A stretch of 48,387 bases of DNA from CAWHYG01 sp963833505 (lineage in GTDB: Bacteria > Eisenbacteria > RBG-16-71-46 > CAIMUX01): positions 1 to 48,387 of the forward strand of contig CAWHYG010000012.1 of assembly GCA_963833505.1 (NCBI GenBank), in the 5' to 3' direction. The notes under the pieces are model-generated. The model made no database searches and was not told the DNA's origin. It saw nothing but the letters and a program-made list of their open reading frames with translations. Below are positions 30,201 through 38,922 of this stretch, piece by piece (positions within the stretch are counted from its first letter, which is position 1; every line of letters begins with the position of its first letter). The translations under genes were made by a program, and so were the position numbers.

Positions 30201-31286
30201 TGGAAAGTGAAGGCAGAGGCTGTCGGCGCCTTGGGGAACGTAAAATGTGAGGGGGCCATTGTATAGTTCCACCGGTGCGCCGTTAAAGGTTATCGTATCA
30301 TTATCGGGGCACTCGACCAGCAACCGCGACGAGGAGCCGTGGGTGAGGATCAGCTCGACGAGAGCCAGCCCGTTCTGACGGGAGAACGGGATCTTGCTGC
30401 TCAGCTCGGCCGTGTTGGCCGACAGGGAGATCGTCTGCGTGTTTACAACCGCACCGGTTCGCTGGATCCGAGTTCGGAGCTGGATCGTGCAGGCCGTGTC
30501 CTCGCTGGTGAGCTGAACCTGCAAGGTGTCGTTTGGGCCGGGGTCGATGTAGATTGTGTCCGGGACTGCGCTGGCGAGGAATGAGACCGCCATCTGGCCG
30601 CCGGCGTTGTCGGGGCCAGCGCCGGACGGCGGGCCGCTGCTGGGGGCGTTGGGTGCGGCGTTGTTGTCGCTATCCCCGCCGCCGATGGCGCAACTCGGCA
30701 CGTACCCCGGCTGTCCAAACCCGAGGCTGCCGTAGTCCGCGATCGGATCCATCTGGCCCGGTTTGCTGTCATCGATGAAGTAGCCGCCCTGCTCCGGGTG
30801 CGGGATCAGGGCGAAGGTCGCCGGGTTCCCGTAGTAGTTGTACCCGGCGAACCAGTACACTTCGGTCATGAGGCTGGTCTGGGCGTCGTCCCAGAGGAGG
30901 GAGGTTCCGGTGCTGTCGCCCGGCCAGCCGTTCATGGCGAGCTGGAAGTCCGCGCAGGGACCGAGCGCGCGGATGACGACTCCGGTCGAGTCGCCGTAGG
31001 CGTCGTCATAGTCGACGCCGAACGTCAGCCCCTTGAGGCGTGGACTGGACCCTGGCGGGAAGGCCGCGTAGACCTTCCAGACCTTGAGGGAGTCGGAGGT
31101 CGCGTTGTCGATCTCCGACACGACCGCCCCGCATGAATCCGGCGCGGTCCCTTGGCCGCATTCGTTGATCCCTTCGTAAGTCAGGTTCGCAGAGTGCACC
31201 AAGAGCACCCCGCCGGCGTTCGGGCCGGCCAAAACGAGAGTAGGCACCATGACGAGAATTCCAATCGACAACCCCGTGATTTTCAC
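27237..31286 (-). CDS. Very large secreted protein of unknown function with shared N-terminal domain and C-terminal sorting domain
   Basis: GTG at 31286 follows GGGGAGGAG; signal peptide ITGLSIGILVMVPTLVLAG. The product is 1,349 residues in one open frame. Residues ~24-240 are the domain shared with the S8 protein at 17249-20417. Next are beta-rich segments with Ig-like strands (ACTIQLRTRIQRTGAVVNTQ and similar). The C-terminal half has a different, aromatic-rich composition with motifs such as EGSDWILGGFDREFMTEAAY, GLSLYVEAGFYG and LASLMLGANAVRAWARYTG, which could be an alpha/beta barrel like that of a glycoside hydrolase, but I cannot name a family. The end is a FlgD/T9SS-like domain (VAPVPATGTARAHFFLRAG, WNGYLDRGRASAGVYFLQV) ending RRRLVVCR. 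Its leader is the shared module, without the promoter. Confidence 0.75.
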   Translation of the reverse strand: MKITGLSIGILVMVPTLVLAGPNAGGVLLVHSANLTYEGINECGQGTAPDSCGAVVSEIDNATSDSLKVWKVYAAFPPGSSPRLKGLTFGVDYDDAYGDSTGVVIRALGPCADFQLAMNGWPGDSTGTSLLWDDAQTSLMTEVYWFAGYNYYGNPATFALIPHPEQGGYFIDDSKPGQMDPIADYGSLGFGQPGYVPSCAIGGGDSDNNAAPNAPSSGPPSGAGPDNAGGQMAVSFLASAVPDTIYIDPGPNDTLQVQLTSEDTACTIQLRTRIQRTGAVVNTQTISLSANTAELSSKIPFSRQNGLALVELILTHGSSSRLLVECPDNDTITFNGAPVELYNGPLTFYVPQGADSLCLHFPPHEAGGQFWLTYPGLGGWIQGNSGGNDTLAVLALPPEAAGCAWTLALDNQDWSWWGAFQTRFHFPGIRDTPAPHRFDSWFRPDFSFSYGWNLDSPPALPPAELYDPQAVAGADNVKYYIPDLRYPTTSPYPYTLSPVWPTTQTLWTGPQWFTFYNWPGHGSPHVCIKSYSHTLGVESWTTDPRQRRSLAMGFADSTVVPWDATASNVLHVRITNGETRFGVQTDAAGAVCGPTLALSWAGEDKTGSRYTPWSYFYVSDDMERSFQLTLQITAMGRDNTYSYRQWMQAELVVKSPTGALDSVLVNDANHDRITARFGDSGPGGVWSFRIRAPQKLDPNHPPEVEVALDDSLPPYAAWLGPDRLFVPVTTPGWRRMGRDAVTEHWNINVPIAPYVCTARLEGAQDIENPPLTSHQTRTDDAPGRTKRFPDADSLGLWGGVSGQTWSARPFAGQADSFYTMQRPSLLDANGLYLDPGTGRPQHLLELTAGSSHCDGWYNQDTCKATIDTTATAAWPVTSAQQRSAGPQHSYRSVTHALSRARKDGMLMSAELVAPDTTTGGLPDYAQIGAEMDTLWTDWADSLRNLWSLEGSDWILGGFDREFMTEAAYQMRSLNAWHAIDLGEGPTDLKMSRELADIADVRGTWSYPVYYQINCAADTTCTPLCDLAEKWDDLESARQPGQGLSLYVEAGFYGARDDTHYVYVMPDTLAEEALASLMLGANAVRAWARYTGNPRGWNQDQISHHSQALWHAMDANSGGQDPGWVPTMLKQVVSWLDGIQPGTGIFGRTGKGSTQCPGGSIVYGTGQGWYSGRYGVWIVVCNLGAEGPPADPDAVGLPSFVLHGWQPADSLFAVPWHSAPAAPTWDFSDGGLICTLYHATWAVAFATYPNSASVKEGETRDLEQLSVAPVPATGTARAHFFLRAGEPYEIMLTDVAGRRVLERRFEGHAGWNDWIWNGYLDRGRASAGVYFLQVNSRQGGSTRRRLVVCR

Positions 31287-31626
31287 TTGCTCCTCCCCTC
31301 TGGACCGCCGCGAACGACTCGCAGCCGTGGTCCACGGCGACCGGGCCAACGGACACTTTGATTCTGGCCCCCGAGCAAGATGTGTTTGGCCAGGGAGGGG
31401 ATGGTGAAGGACGCGCCGGCGGGTCCCGGGAGGAGCCGTGCTCTCGGTTGCGGTATCGAGCCGCCCAGCGCGCACGGCCGCGACAACGCCGAGTTGAAGA
31501 GTCGGCAGGCGATTCGGACCCATGACAGCCAAGAGCACTCATGACAACCTCGTCACTCCGGGTGAGCGCTGATTGCGCCCACGACCGAAGAACCGGGCGA
31601 GCTGCTCCGTGGTCCCACCGGAGCAG
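31287..31626 (-). promoter_or_regulatory. Shared leader module, locus 2, promoter end missing
   Basis: Closely matches 20418-20767. Conserved block CGCCGAGTTGAAGAGTCGGC lies at about 31486-31506. The hairpin is at 31601-31627 (GCTGCTCCG / CGGAGCAGC, extended inward by TGG/CCA), touching IS copy B. The promoter seen at loci 1 and 3 should follow but is not on the far side of the IS (33044 onward), so it has been lost in a rearrangement. Confidence 0.65.
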
Positions 31627-33043
31627 CCCGTATGGTAAAACAATAGGGACGGGGGCCAATCCCGGATGAAATCGCGAGTTGAGCCGGTCGATCGAGGCGA
31701 TTTCCGGGCGATCCGGGGGAGGATTGGGCCAGTGGCCAACGAAGGCTCGTCTTTCGGGACGGAGGTACCCGCGGAATCTTGGGACCACGATCCCGAATCT
31801 CTGCTGTCGTCGGCCTACGCAGCGGCCCGATGGTAGTACCGCAGCATCCCGCCAAGGCGTTCCCGACAGCGGATCGGACCGGTGGTGTGCACAAGCTCGT
31901 CGCTTCCCGCGATCAGCCGGTTGCCCAGGCCCTGGTGGTTTCTCTCCCCGTGATAGTGCGCCAGGAATTCGTTGGTCGCCCGTCGCAGCGACGCTTCCCC
32001 GAAGAAGATCATGCGATCGAGGCATTCCGCCTTCAGGCTCCTCATGAATCGCTCGAGGTGTGCGTTCAGATTCGGCGACCGCGCCGGCAGCCGGACCGAT
32101 TTGACGCCCGCGTCCTTGAGAATCGACCGGAACGCCGCGCTGAACTTCCCGTCGCGATCCATGAGTACGTACCGGGTGCTGGCGAGGAATCCGTCGTACG
32201 AGTCGGTCAGGTTCCTCGCGACTTGCTTCATCCAACGTTCGTCCGGGTTGGTCGTGCAGCCGGCGATGTGGACACGGCGGCTGGCCACCTCCATGACGAA
32301 CAGCAGGTAGAAGGTGACGAGCCCCGATCTGGTCCAGACCTCGATCGTCGTGAAGTCGATCGCGGCCAGCACGTCCCAGTGCGCCTCGAGGAACTCCCTC
32401 CAGGTCGATCGCCGTTTTCGCTCCGGCACGGGCTCGATCCCGTGCTCCCGGAGGATGTTGCCGACGGTGGTGTCGGAGATCTTGTGCCCGAGGTTGGCCA
32501 GGGCGCCCTGGATCCGGACGTAGCCCCAGGTCGGATTCTCCCGAGCCATGCGCAGGACGAGGTCGACGATCTCTGGCCTGACGCGGGGACGCCCAACCGC
32601 CGTGCGGCGATCGCTGAAGTCCCATTTCTCGGCGACCAGCTGGCGGTGCCAGCGCAGGATGGTGTCGGGGGTGAAGGCGCTGCCGATCTCGCCGAGGAGC
32701 CTTCGGCCGAGAATCTTGCCCTTGACCGCCAAACGCCGCCGCTGGTCGTCGTTCAGCCGGATCCGTTTCTTGCCGTGGGCTTCCTTCAGGACCTGATTCT
32801 CGGCGCGCAGGTACTCGATGACCTCCTGCTGCTCGCGGTTTATCAGGCCGGCCAGGATATTCAGGAGGACGTGCCAGGGCTGAAGGACGAAGTTCATGGT
32901 TGGTCCGATGCGCGAAAGGGAAAAGGGGAAGCATCGGACACCGGAAACGGGCCGTCAATCGGCTGAAACCGGGGCCTGGCGTCGAGTCGTAACAGGCGCC
33001 GAAGCCGAGAGTTGGGGCTCGGCTGAGTATTTTGACCAAACGC
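31627..33043 (-). mobile_element. rve-type IS (IS3/IS481 clade), copy B, 1,417 bp
   Basis: Same length, orientation and almost the same sequence as copy A (9525-10941). Left end CCCGTATGGTAAAACAATAG, right end TATTTTGACCAAACGC. Its left end abuts the leader hairpin of the 1,349-residue protein gene, and its right end is 13 bp from the stop codon of the beta-helix gene. Confidence 0.88.
31815..32897 (-). CDS. Transposase with integrase (rve) catalytic core, copy B
   Basis: 360 residues. DDE triad as in copy A: D in AAIDFTTIEVW, D in LMDRDGKF, E in SLKAECLDRMIFFG. It differs from copy A in a handful of residues (INREQ/MNREQ, AAIDF/GTIDF, AGCTT/AGRTT, VHTTG/VPTTG), meaning very recent transposition or gene conversion. 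Intact. Confidence 0.9.
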   Translation of the reverse strand: MNFVLQPWHVLLNILAGLINREQQEVIEYLRAENQVLKEAHGKKRIRLNDDQRRRLAVKGKILGRRLLGEIGSAFTPDTILRWHRQLVAEKWDFSDRRTAVGRPRVRPEIVDLVLRMARENPTWGYVRIQGALANLGHKISDTTVGNILREHGIEPVPERKRRSTWREFLEAHWDVLAAIDFTTIEVWTRSGLVTFYLLFVMEVASRRVHIAGCTTNPDERWMKQVARNLTDSYDGFLASTRYVLMDRDGKFSAAFRSILKDAGVKSVRLPARSPNLNAHLERFMRSLKAECLDRMIFFGEASLRRATNEFLAHYHGERNHQGLGNRLIAGSDELVHTTGPIRCRERLGGMLRYYHRAAA

Positions 33044-33056
33044 GGACGAATCGCGG

Positions 33057-34361
33057 CTACTTTCTCTTCTCTGCGCCAAAGCGCGCCTTGATCTGGCCCC
33101 ACGTCGCGGTTTGAACTTGCGTCGGTCGACACGCCTCCGGCAGGGCCCCGATCAGGCCGCAACCCGGAGGGGAGTGCTCGGCCGCGCAAGGGCTGTCCCA
33201 TGAGATCGCGTAGTCGCTGCTCTCCGGAAAGCAGAACATCGGGTCTGCCGAGATGTCTCGATCCACCTTGACATCACGGATGTCCTGGACACCGTCCCAA
33301 AAGTCGTTGCATGATACCAGCCCCCCAGCGTAGTCCACGATCGTCACGTCTCCATGAGCCACAATGTTGTTCGAGCAGACCAGGGGCGTTCCGCCCCCCG
33401 ACCCGAGTCCAAGGGGCAAGGAAACAAACGTGTTTCCCGTCACCACCGGTGAGCCAGACTCGATTGCAACCGTCGAGCGCCGGGCAGATCCGATGTTGGC
33501 GAAAACATTGTCGCTCAGTTCGACCGAGCCTCCGACGAGAAAGGTCGCGGAGACGAGATCCCCGACGTGATCGATGATGCTGTTATGCGTGACGTGGATC
33601 GATCCAGAGTCCACGTAGATCCCGTCCGCGCCGTAGCCGGCCTCGGAGCCATCGATCGTGCAGTTCCCAACCCGCACCGATGCACGACTGGACGCGAAAT
33701 ACAGACAGTCGCCTTGGCTCAGGACGGAGCGATCAACGCGAAAGCTGCAGCCGTCGATCAGGATGTCACCGCTCGTACCCTCGGCCGCGATCGACCCGCC
33801 GTAGTCCAGTGCTTCGTTTCCGACGAAGACGCAGTTCTCGATGGAAAGCCCCCCGGAAAAGAAGGTGTGAATGGCCCCGCCTAGACTGTCCTCTACGTCG
33901 CCCGCGTGATTGTTCCGGAACGTGCAACGATCGACCTCAAGCGTCCCAGTCGTCCAGGCGATCGCACCGCCCACCCACACCCGCCAATGCGCGTCATAAA
34001 GGCCCCGGCCGTTCTGCAAAGTGACTCCGGACAGCTTCAGGTTCACCTCGCCTTCCAGAAGCGTACAGAAGATGCTTCCCACCGGGTTGTCGGGAGAATG
34101 GCTCCCGTCCAGGATTGTCGACGCCGCTCCCCCCAAACCGACGATCGTCAGAGACTTCCCATCCAGGTCGATATGCTCAAAGTAGATTCCAGCCTGGATG
34201 CCGATGGTGTCTCCGCTGGCCGCCTCCGCGCACGCAGCCCCCACGCGGCCTTCCGGTTGCGTTGGGTCGGGACTGACGATGTAGTACGCAGCCCAAGCCG
34301 GGCCGGCCAGAATAGCACAGCAGAGGGCACTGACCCCGACGATCCTGGACCCGCGTGTCAT
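33057..34361 (-). CDS. Secreted right-handed parallel beta-helix protein
   Basis: ATG at 34361 follows AGGAGGT; signal peptide GVSALCCAILAGPAWA. The 434-residue product begins with a DUF1565-like first coil (EAASGDTIGIQAGIYFEHID, LTIVGLGGAASTILDGS) and continues with beta-helix rungs of ~22 residues (LEVDRCTFRNN, LSIENCVFVGN, ILIDGCSFRVD, VRVGNCTIDGS). It ends with a GLIGALPEAC and TWGQIKARF tail and has no FlgD-type sorting domain. No polysaccharide-lyase catalytic motif is evident, so it may be structural or carbohydrate-binding. It starts 11 bp after the stop of the S8 fragment, so the two genes were probably one operon. Confidence 0.8.
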   Translation of the reverse strand: MTRGSRIVGVSALCCAILAGPAWAAYYIVSPDPTQPEGRVGAACAEAASGDTIGIQAGIYFEHIDLDGKSLTIVGLGGAASTILDGSHSPDNPVGSIFCTLLEGEVNLKLSGVTLQNGRGLYDAHWRVWVGGAIAWTTGTLEVDRCTFRNNHAGDVEDSLGGAIHTFFSGGLSIENCVFVGNEALDYGGSIAAEGTSGDILIDGCSFRVDRSVLSQGDCLYFASSRASVRVGNCTIDGSEAGYGADGIYVDSGSIHVTHNSIIDHVGDLVSATFLVGGSVELSDNVFANIGSARRSTVAIESGSPVVTGNTFVSLPLGLGSGGGTPLVCSNNIVAHGDVTIVDYAGGLVSCNDFWDGVQDIRDVKVDRDISADPMFCFPESSDYAISWDSPCAAEHSPPGCGLIGALPEACRPTQVQTATWGQIKARFGAEKRK

Positions 34362-34372
34362 AAGGTGACCTC

Positions 34373-35381
34373 CTATCTCACCATCACGAGCCGGCGAGAG
34401 GCTTTGGACGCACCACACTGCATCTGCACCCAGTATACGCCCGCGGCTGCGCGTTCTCCACCTTGAGCGAGTCCCGTCCAGACCCACTCGTGGATCCCAC
34501 TCCCGTCGGCCCGGACCGTATTCGTCAGCACCTCTTGGCCTAACACGTTGAAAACCCTCACGTTGACGTCAGCCGGTACGGTCGTCCGGTAGAGCACGGC
34601 CACGGTTCCGTTCGGTCGGTTCCTGATGTATTCGATGCGAAGGCCGCCAACCGTCGCGTTGGGCCGCTCGCGAACCGCGCACGCGGTGGGGAGAGTTACG
34701 TATTCCATTTCCAGTTGGTCCTCCGGGGTGAGGAAGTGAAGGGGCCCGGACGTTCCAACATGCCATGCGTAGTCATAGCCCGAGATCGTCGCGTCTCCGG
34801 TGTTCTTGTCGATCACGCTGAGATAACAGTCGCGAATACCCGCGCGCGCCACTTGTATCCGCGACGGCATCTCATGGCTGTAGCACGCCATAGTGTTGGT
34901 CCAGCAGTTCTTCCTTCGGACCCACCCCTGTGGAACGGCCCACACGTTGTCCCTGAGACCCAACGAATTCAGAACGACTTGAGCGCTGGCCCGATAGCAG
35001 ACCCAGGTTGTGTCAACAACGGCTACGCTGTCTAGCCGTGTAAACTCCCAAGACCCAGGCACGATGTGGCCACCGTTCTTCCTCGCCACGTTGCGAACGA
35101 GCCCGCCGCTCGCGAACGCCGACATGATCTCCGCCGCATCATCGAGATTCATGATGCCCTGCCCGTATTGGTCCCGGGGGCACGCCTGGCATTTCGGCCT
35201 ATAGGTTTGAGGGTTCGCCGGGTCTTCCCCAAACGGCGCCGCTGTCGACACTATCATCCCGATCACGTCGTCGACGTTGCAATCCAGTCCCGTCAGACCG
35301 AGCGCGATCGACTGCAACAATCCAACTCCCCCCGAAACCTGCGCGGCTGCGCCAGAACACCATCCACGATCAATGAAATAG
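34373..35381 (-). pseudogene. Subtilisin-like (S8) protein, 3' part only, cut by ISL3 element
   Basis: The frame enters from the IS border as YFIDRGWCSGAAAQVSGGVGL. This matches the S8 serine block (usual G-T-S-M-A-A-P-x-V-A-G), with the serine kept in CSGAAAQVSG. DQYGQGIMNLDDAAEIM is the usual post-serine motif (yGxGxvna..A). Beta-rich segments and a FlgD/T9SS-like domain follow (VRVFNVLGQEVLTN, WTGLAQGGERAAAGVYWVQM) ending RRLVMVR. The part with signal peptide, Asp and His is missing from the far side of the IS. Residues upstream of 35381 in this frame belong to the IS. Confidence 0.75.
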
Positions 35382-36747
35382 GGCGCTTCCGGCTTTCGGG
35401 TGGCCGGATTTGTTGAGTGATCCGGCCGGTGGTACGGTTCCGTCGGGCTGCGGGGGCCCGATGGAGGACCGGTCATGGACGACAAGACGCTGTATGCCAA
35501 GCTGCTCGGCTTGATGGATCCTTGGGGTGTCGAGAAGGTGGAGCTGAAGCTGGCCGAGGGAGAGGTTCACGTCTGGGTTGCGCTTCCCGCGAAGGAGCTG
35601 TGGGTCTGCCCGGAGTGCCTGGAGCGAGCGCCCATCCATGATCATCGGGAGCGGATCTGGCGCCACCTTGACACCTTTCAGTACAAGACCCTCCTCCATG
35701 CCCGGGTTCCGCGGCTGAACTGCCCGACCCACGGGGTCAAGCAGATCCAGGTTCCCTGGGCTGAGGACAGTTCGCGCTTCACCGCCCTCTTCGAAGCCCT
35801 GGCCATTGACTGGATGAAGCAGGCCTCGCTCTCTGCCGTGCGAAAACAGCTGCGGCTGAGCTGGGACGAAGCGGCGGGGATCCAGGAGCGATCGGTCCGC
35901 CGCGGACTCCTTCGTCGCCAGGCCGAGCCCGTGCCGTATCTCGGAATTGACGAGACCTCCTTCCGGCGCGGCCACCAGTACGTGACCGTCGTCAGCGACC
36001 TGGAGAAGCCTCGTGTTCTTTTTGTGAGCCAGGACCGACGCAGGGAAAGCCTGGATGACTTCTGGACCAGCCAGACGCCGGAACAACTGCAGGCCGTCCA
36101 GGGCGTGGCCATGGATATGTGGGAGCCTTACATCGGTTCGGTGACCGAGAGTCTTCCCCGGGGCCAAGCGAAGATCGTCTTCGACAAGTTCCATGTGGCC
36201 AAGCACCTGGGGGACGCGGTCGACAAGATTCGGCGCCGCGAGAACCGGGCTCTTCAGCTCGAGGGCAAGGATTGGCTCAAAGGAACGAAGTACGACTGGC
36301 TCCGCAACCCCGACACCTTCTCCCTCGGTGAGTGGCGTCAGTTCCTCCACCTGGCTCGACGGAGCGACTTGAAGACGGCCCGAGCCTGGAGCCTCAAGGA
36401 GGAGTTCATGCGCTTCTGGGATTACCAGTACCAGGGTGCCGCCGATCGCCACTTCCGCGCCTGGTATAGCTGGGCCATTCGCAGCCGGCTCCAACCGATC
36501 AAGCAGGTCGCCCGCATGATCAAGAGCCACTACAACAACATCGTCACCTACTTCGAACATCCCATCACCAACGCCGCCGCCGAGGGACTCAACGCCAGCA
36601 TCCAGCGAGTCAAGAGCATGGCGCGAGGCTTCCGCAACCCCGAACGCTTCTGCATGGCCATCTACTTCCACTGCGGGGGGCTCGATCTACACCCACGCAC
36701 CACCATGTTTACCCAATGAATTCAGCCACACGGTTTCCGGAAGAGCC
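35382..36747 (+). mobile_element. ISL3-family insertion sequence, 1,366 bp
   Basis: Inverted ends: GGCGCTTCCGGCTTTCGGG left and GGCTCTTCCGGAAACCG (reverse of right), continuing with GTGGC similarity. Flanks (TGAAATAG left, TCTTTCCG right) are not a target duplication, so the surroundings have been rearranged after insertion. The right end directly abuts the ISNCY-type element. Confidence 0.8.
35475..36719 (+). CDS. ISL3-family transposase
   Basis: 414 residues, usual length. N-terminal zinc-ribbon-like part (VCPECLERAPIHDHRERIWR, LNCPTHGVKQI), HTH (SLSAVRKQLRLSWDEAAGI), then DDE catalytic core: D in YLGIDETSFRRGHQYVT, D in GVAMDMWEPYI, and E in AAAEGLNASIQRVKSMARGF. FDKFHVAKHL is also typical of ISL3. 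ATG at 35475. Intact. Confidence 0.9.
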   Translation: MDDKTLYAKLLGLMDPWGVEKVELKLAEGEVHVWVALPAKELWVCPECLERAPIHDHRERIWRHLDTFQYKTLLHARVPRLNCPTHGVKQIQVPWAEDSSRFTALFEALAIDWMKQASLSAVRKQLRLSWDEAAGIQERSVRRGLLRRQAEPVPYLGIDETSFRRGHQYVTVVSDLEKPRVLFVSQDRRRESLDDFWTSQTPEQLQAVQGVAMDMWEPYIGSVTESLPRGQAKIVFDKFHVAKHLGDAVDKIRRRENRALQLEGKDWLKGTKYDWLRNPDTFSLGEWRQFLHLARRSDLKTARAWSLKEEFMRFWDYQYQGAADRHFRAWYSWAIRSRLQPIKQVARMIKSHYNNIVTYFEHPITNAAAEGLNASIQRVKSMARGFRNPERFCMAIYFHCGGLDLHPRTTMFTQ

Positions 36748-38470
36748 TCTTTCCGCAACTCCTTCCTCAGCAGCCGAATCCGGCCTCAAGCCCAATCATT
36801 ACGGGATTCCGAGAGGCGCCTTGTTTACCAAGACACCTCGTACAACAAATGGAGCAAGCATGAGAACGAAACTGAACCCCCAAGATCCGCTGGACTTCAG
36901 CCCAGCTCGCCTGAAGGTAACGAGAGAGTATCAAGACAGGTACCGTGCTGTCGACCAGATTCTGGGCGCGACGCCTCAGCTCCTCAACGTCTTCCATCGG
37001 GACGTGTCCCGGGTCCTCAGCAAGCCGGGCCGGAAACGGCAAGCCGAGTTCACCAGCGACAATCTCTTGCGCGCGATCCTGGTCATGGAGATCGAGGGAC
37101 TGCCCTATCGCGAGGCCGTGGTCCGGATCGACGACAGTCCGTTTCTCCGACGATTCGTTCGGGTGTTCGACAACGACATGATGGACTACAGCCTGCTGTG
37201 CAAGGCCTACAAGGCTGTTTCTCCCGAAAGCTGGAGGGAGATGAACCGGCTGCTCGGCGGCTACGCGATCAAGCAGGAGGTGATCAGCGGAACGGAGCTG
37301 CGGGTCGATACCACGGCCTACGAGACCAACGTTCATTATCCGACCGACTCCAGCTTGCTCTGGGACTGCTACCGCGTCACCTCTCGGTTGATCGGCCGGA
37401 TCAGAGAGCACGACTCGGAGGCGGTCGGTTCCGGCCGTTTGCAGGACCGCAAGGTCAAGAGATTGATGCTCTGCATCACTCGGCAAGCCAACAACAAGGA
37501 GGACAACCGGCGGAAGCTCGCAAGACCCTACCGGGCGCTGTTGGCGCACGTTTCGCGCATCTCGGATTGGTCCCGAGAAGTGCAGGGTCGGGTCCGGGAG
37601 CGTTTGGAGGCCAACGCCTACGACCTTCAGGTCGGACTCATCTTGACCGGGTTCGTGAACGAGCTGGAGCACTACCGTCCATTGACCGAGAGAGTTGTGG
37701 ACCAGGCATCCCGCAGGATCGTCCAGGGCGAGAAGGTGCCGAATGCGGAGAAGGTGTTCAGCATCTTCGAGGAGCACACCGAGTTGCTGATCCGCGGCAA
37801 GGTGGCGAAGCCGATCGAGTTCGGCCACATGGTTCTTCTGCAGCAAGTCGAGGAGAAGTTCATCACCGACTACGACGTCTTCGAACGCAGGCCCACCGAC
37901 GAATCTCTGGTCGATGCCATCCTCGAACGGCACGAGAAGACCTTCGGACAACTCCCGGAGTCCTTTGCCGCGGACAAGGGGTTCTATCAAAGCATGTCGA
38001 AGATCCGGGAACTGGAAAAGGACATCCCCACCGTCTCGATTGCCAAGAAAGGATCCCGAACCGAAGAAGAGCGGGACCGGGAGCACCATCCCCTGTTCCG
38101 GGCCGGGCAGCGATTCAGAGCGGGGATCGAAGGATCCATCTCCGCCTTGAAACGCAGCTTCAAGATGTGTCGTTGCCTCTACCGTTCCTTCCGCACCTAC
38201 TGCAGCAGCGTGGGCGCTCATATCTTCGCGCACAACCTCATCGTCTTGACCCACCTCTGAGGGACGGCGTTCTCGGTAAGCCCAACTCCTCACGTCCAAT
38301 TGACCTCTCCGGCCGGAGGCCTGTCCCGGTTCGCCATTCGCGACTCCGTAGGGCCCGAAGTCACGGAAGACCGCGAAAACAGCGCCTCCACCGGCCCCCT
38401 GAGAGTCCCAGCTGGAAGCGCAATCGCCCTGGGAGCTCCTGGCCGACCAGCGATTCTCAGGTAAAATCAA
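36748..38470 (+). mobile_element. ISNCY-type insertion sequence, about 1.7 kb (right end approximate)
   Basis: The left ~76 bp (from TCTTTCCGCAACTCCTTCCT) recur at 48314-48387, the very end of the window, where another copy seems to begin. The right end is placed near 38464-38470 because CCTGAGAATCGCTGG on the reverse strand resembles the left-end CCTCAGCAGCCGAATCC. That inverted repeat is weak, so the border is uncertain. Confidence 0.6.
36860..38260 (+). CDS. ISNCY-type DDE transposase
   Basis: Start ATG at 36860 after GGAGCA; 466 residues (an upstream in-frame ATG at 36716 would start inside the neighbouring ISL3 end). Signatures: FTSDNLLRAILVMEIEGLPY, the first D in LRVDTTAYETNVHYPTDSSL, the HYPTDSSLLWD block, second D in AADKGFYQSMSKIRELE, and E in FRAGIEGSISALKRSFKM followed by AHNLIVL. 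Those match the ISNCY/IS5-superfamily group of transposases; group name is from memory of the motif. Intact. Confidence 0.75.
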   Translation: MRTKLNPQDPLDFSPARLKVTREYQDRYRAVDQILGATPQLLNVFHRDVSRVLSKPGRKRQAEFTSDNLLRAILVMEIEGLPYREAVVRIDDSPFLRRFVRVFDNDMMDYSLLCKAYKAVSPESWREMNRLLGGYAIKQEVISGTELRVDTTAYETNVHYPTDSSLLWDCYRVTSRLIGRIREHDSEAVGSGRLQDRKVKRLMLCITRQANNKEDNRRKLARPYRALLAHVSRISDWSREVQGRVRERLEANAYDLQVGLILTGFVNELEHYRPLTERVVDQASRRIVQGEKVPNAEKVFSIFEEHTELLIRGKVAKPIEFGHMVLLQQVEEKFITDYDVFERRPTDESLVDAILERHEKTFGQLPESFAADKGFYQSMSKIRELEKDIPTVSIAKKGSRTEEERDREHHPLFRAGQRFRAGIEGSISALKRSFKMCRCLYRSFRTYCSSVGAHIFAHNLIVLTHL

Positions 38471-38510
38471 CAGAAACTAGCCTAGCGGTTAGCGTACAGC
38501 CCAGATAGGC

Positions 38511-38690
38511 TCCAGCTCATGCTCTACGTCTTCTTTTCGAACCCTGATTTCAGCGCTCCAAACTCAGACTGACCTGGCCGCCGAAAACCTGGCGCTGCGC
38601 CATCAACTCAACGTCCTGCAGCGGACTGCCAAGAAACCGCAGTTTCGCCGGAACGCTCGCGTCTGGTCAATTGAAAAGGCCGAGCCTCAA
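38511..38690 (+). pseudogene. N-terminal remnant of an integrase-type transposase
   Basis: ATG near 38519 reads MLYVFFS. After a one-base shift the frame reads SFRTLISALQTQTDLAAENL then ALRHQLNVLQR and PQFRRNARVW. The ENLALRHQL.VL motif is the hallmark N-terminus of a large integrase-core transposase group, different from IS copies A-D. The catalytic part is missing; the palindrome-ended repeat copy iii follows 23 bp later. Confidence 0.65.
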
Positions 38691-38712
38691 CCCCGCGTGA
38701 GATCGCCGATTC

Positions 38713-38803
38713 CCGTCCGACCGGAGGGTAACGGAGCGCACCGGCAGCGCCGGAGGGCCACGTGAGTCGCTCGTCGGTCTCCAACGCCGCCGGGAGGGGA
38801 CGG
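38713..38803 (+). repeat. Palindrome-ended dispersed repeat, copy iii
   Basis: Left CCGTCCGACCGG, right CCGGGAGGGGACGG, with inner hairpin and GTCGGTCTCCAACG core. About 30-40 bp to its left (CTCAACCCCGCGTGAGATCG) also match the left flank of copy iv. Confidence 0.7.
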
Positions 38804-38922
38804 ACGACCATCCCGGGTCTCACGTTCTAGCCGTAAGTGCGCTTGCCCGTTCCCGGCGGTCGGAGTATCGTCAGTTGCGACTAGACTCACCGGGCTCGGG
38901 GGCGCTCAGGGAGGGCCGGGCC

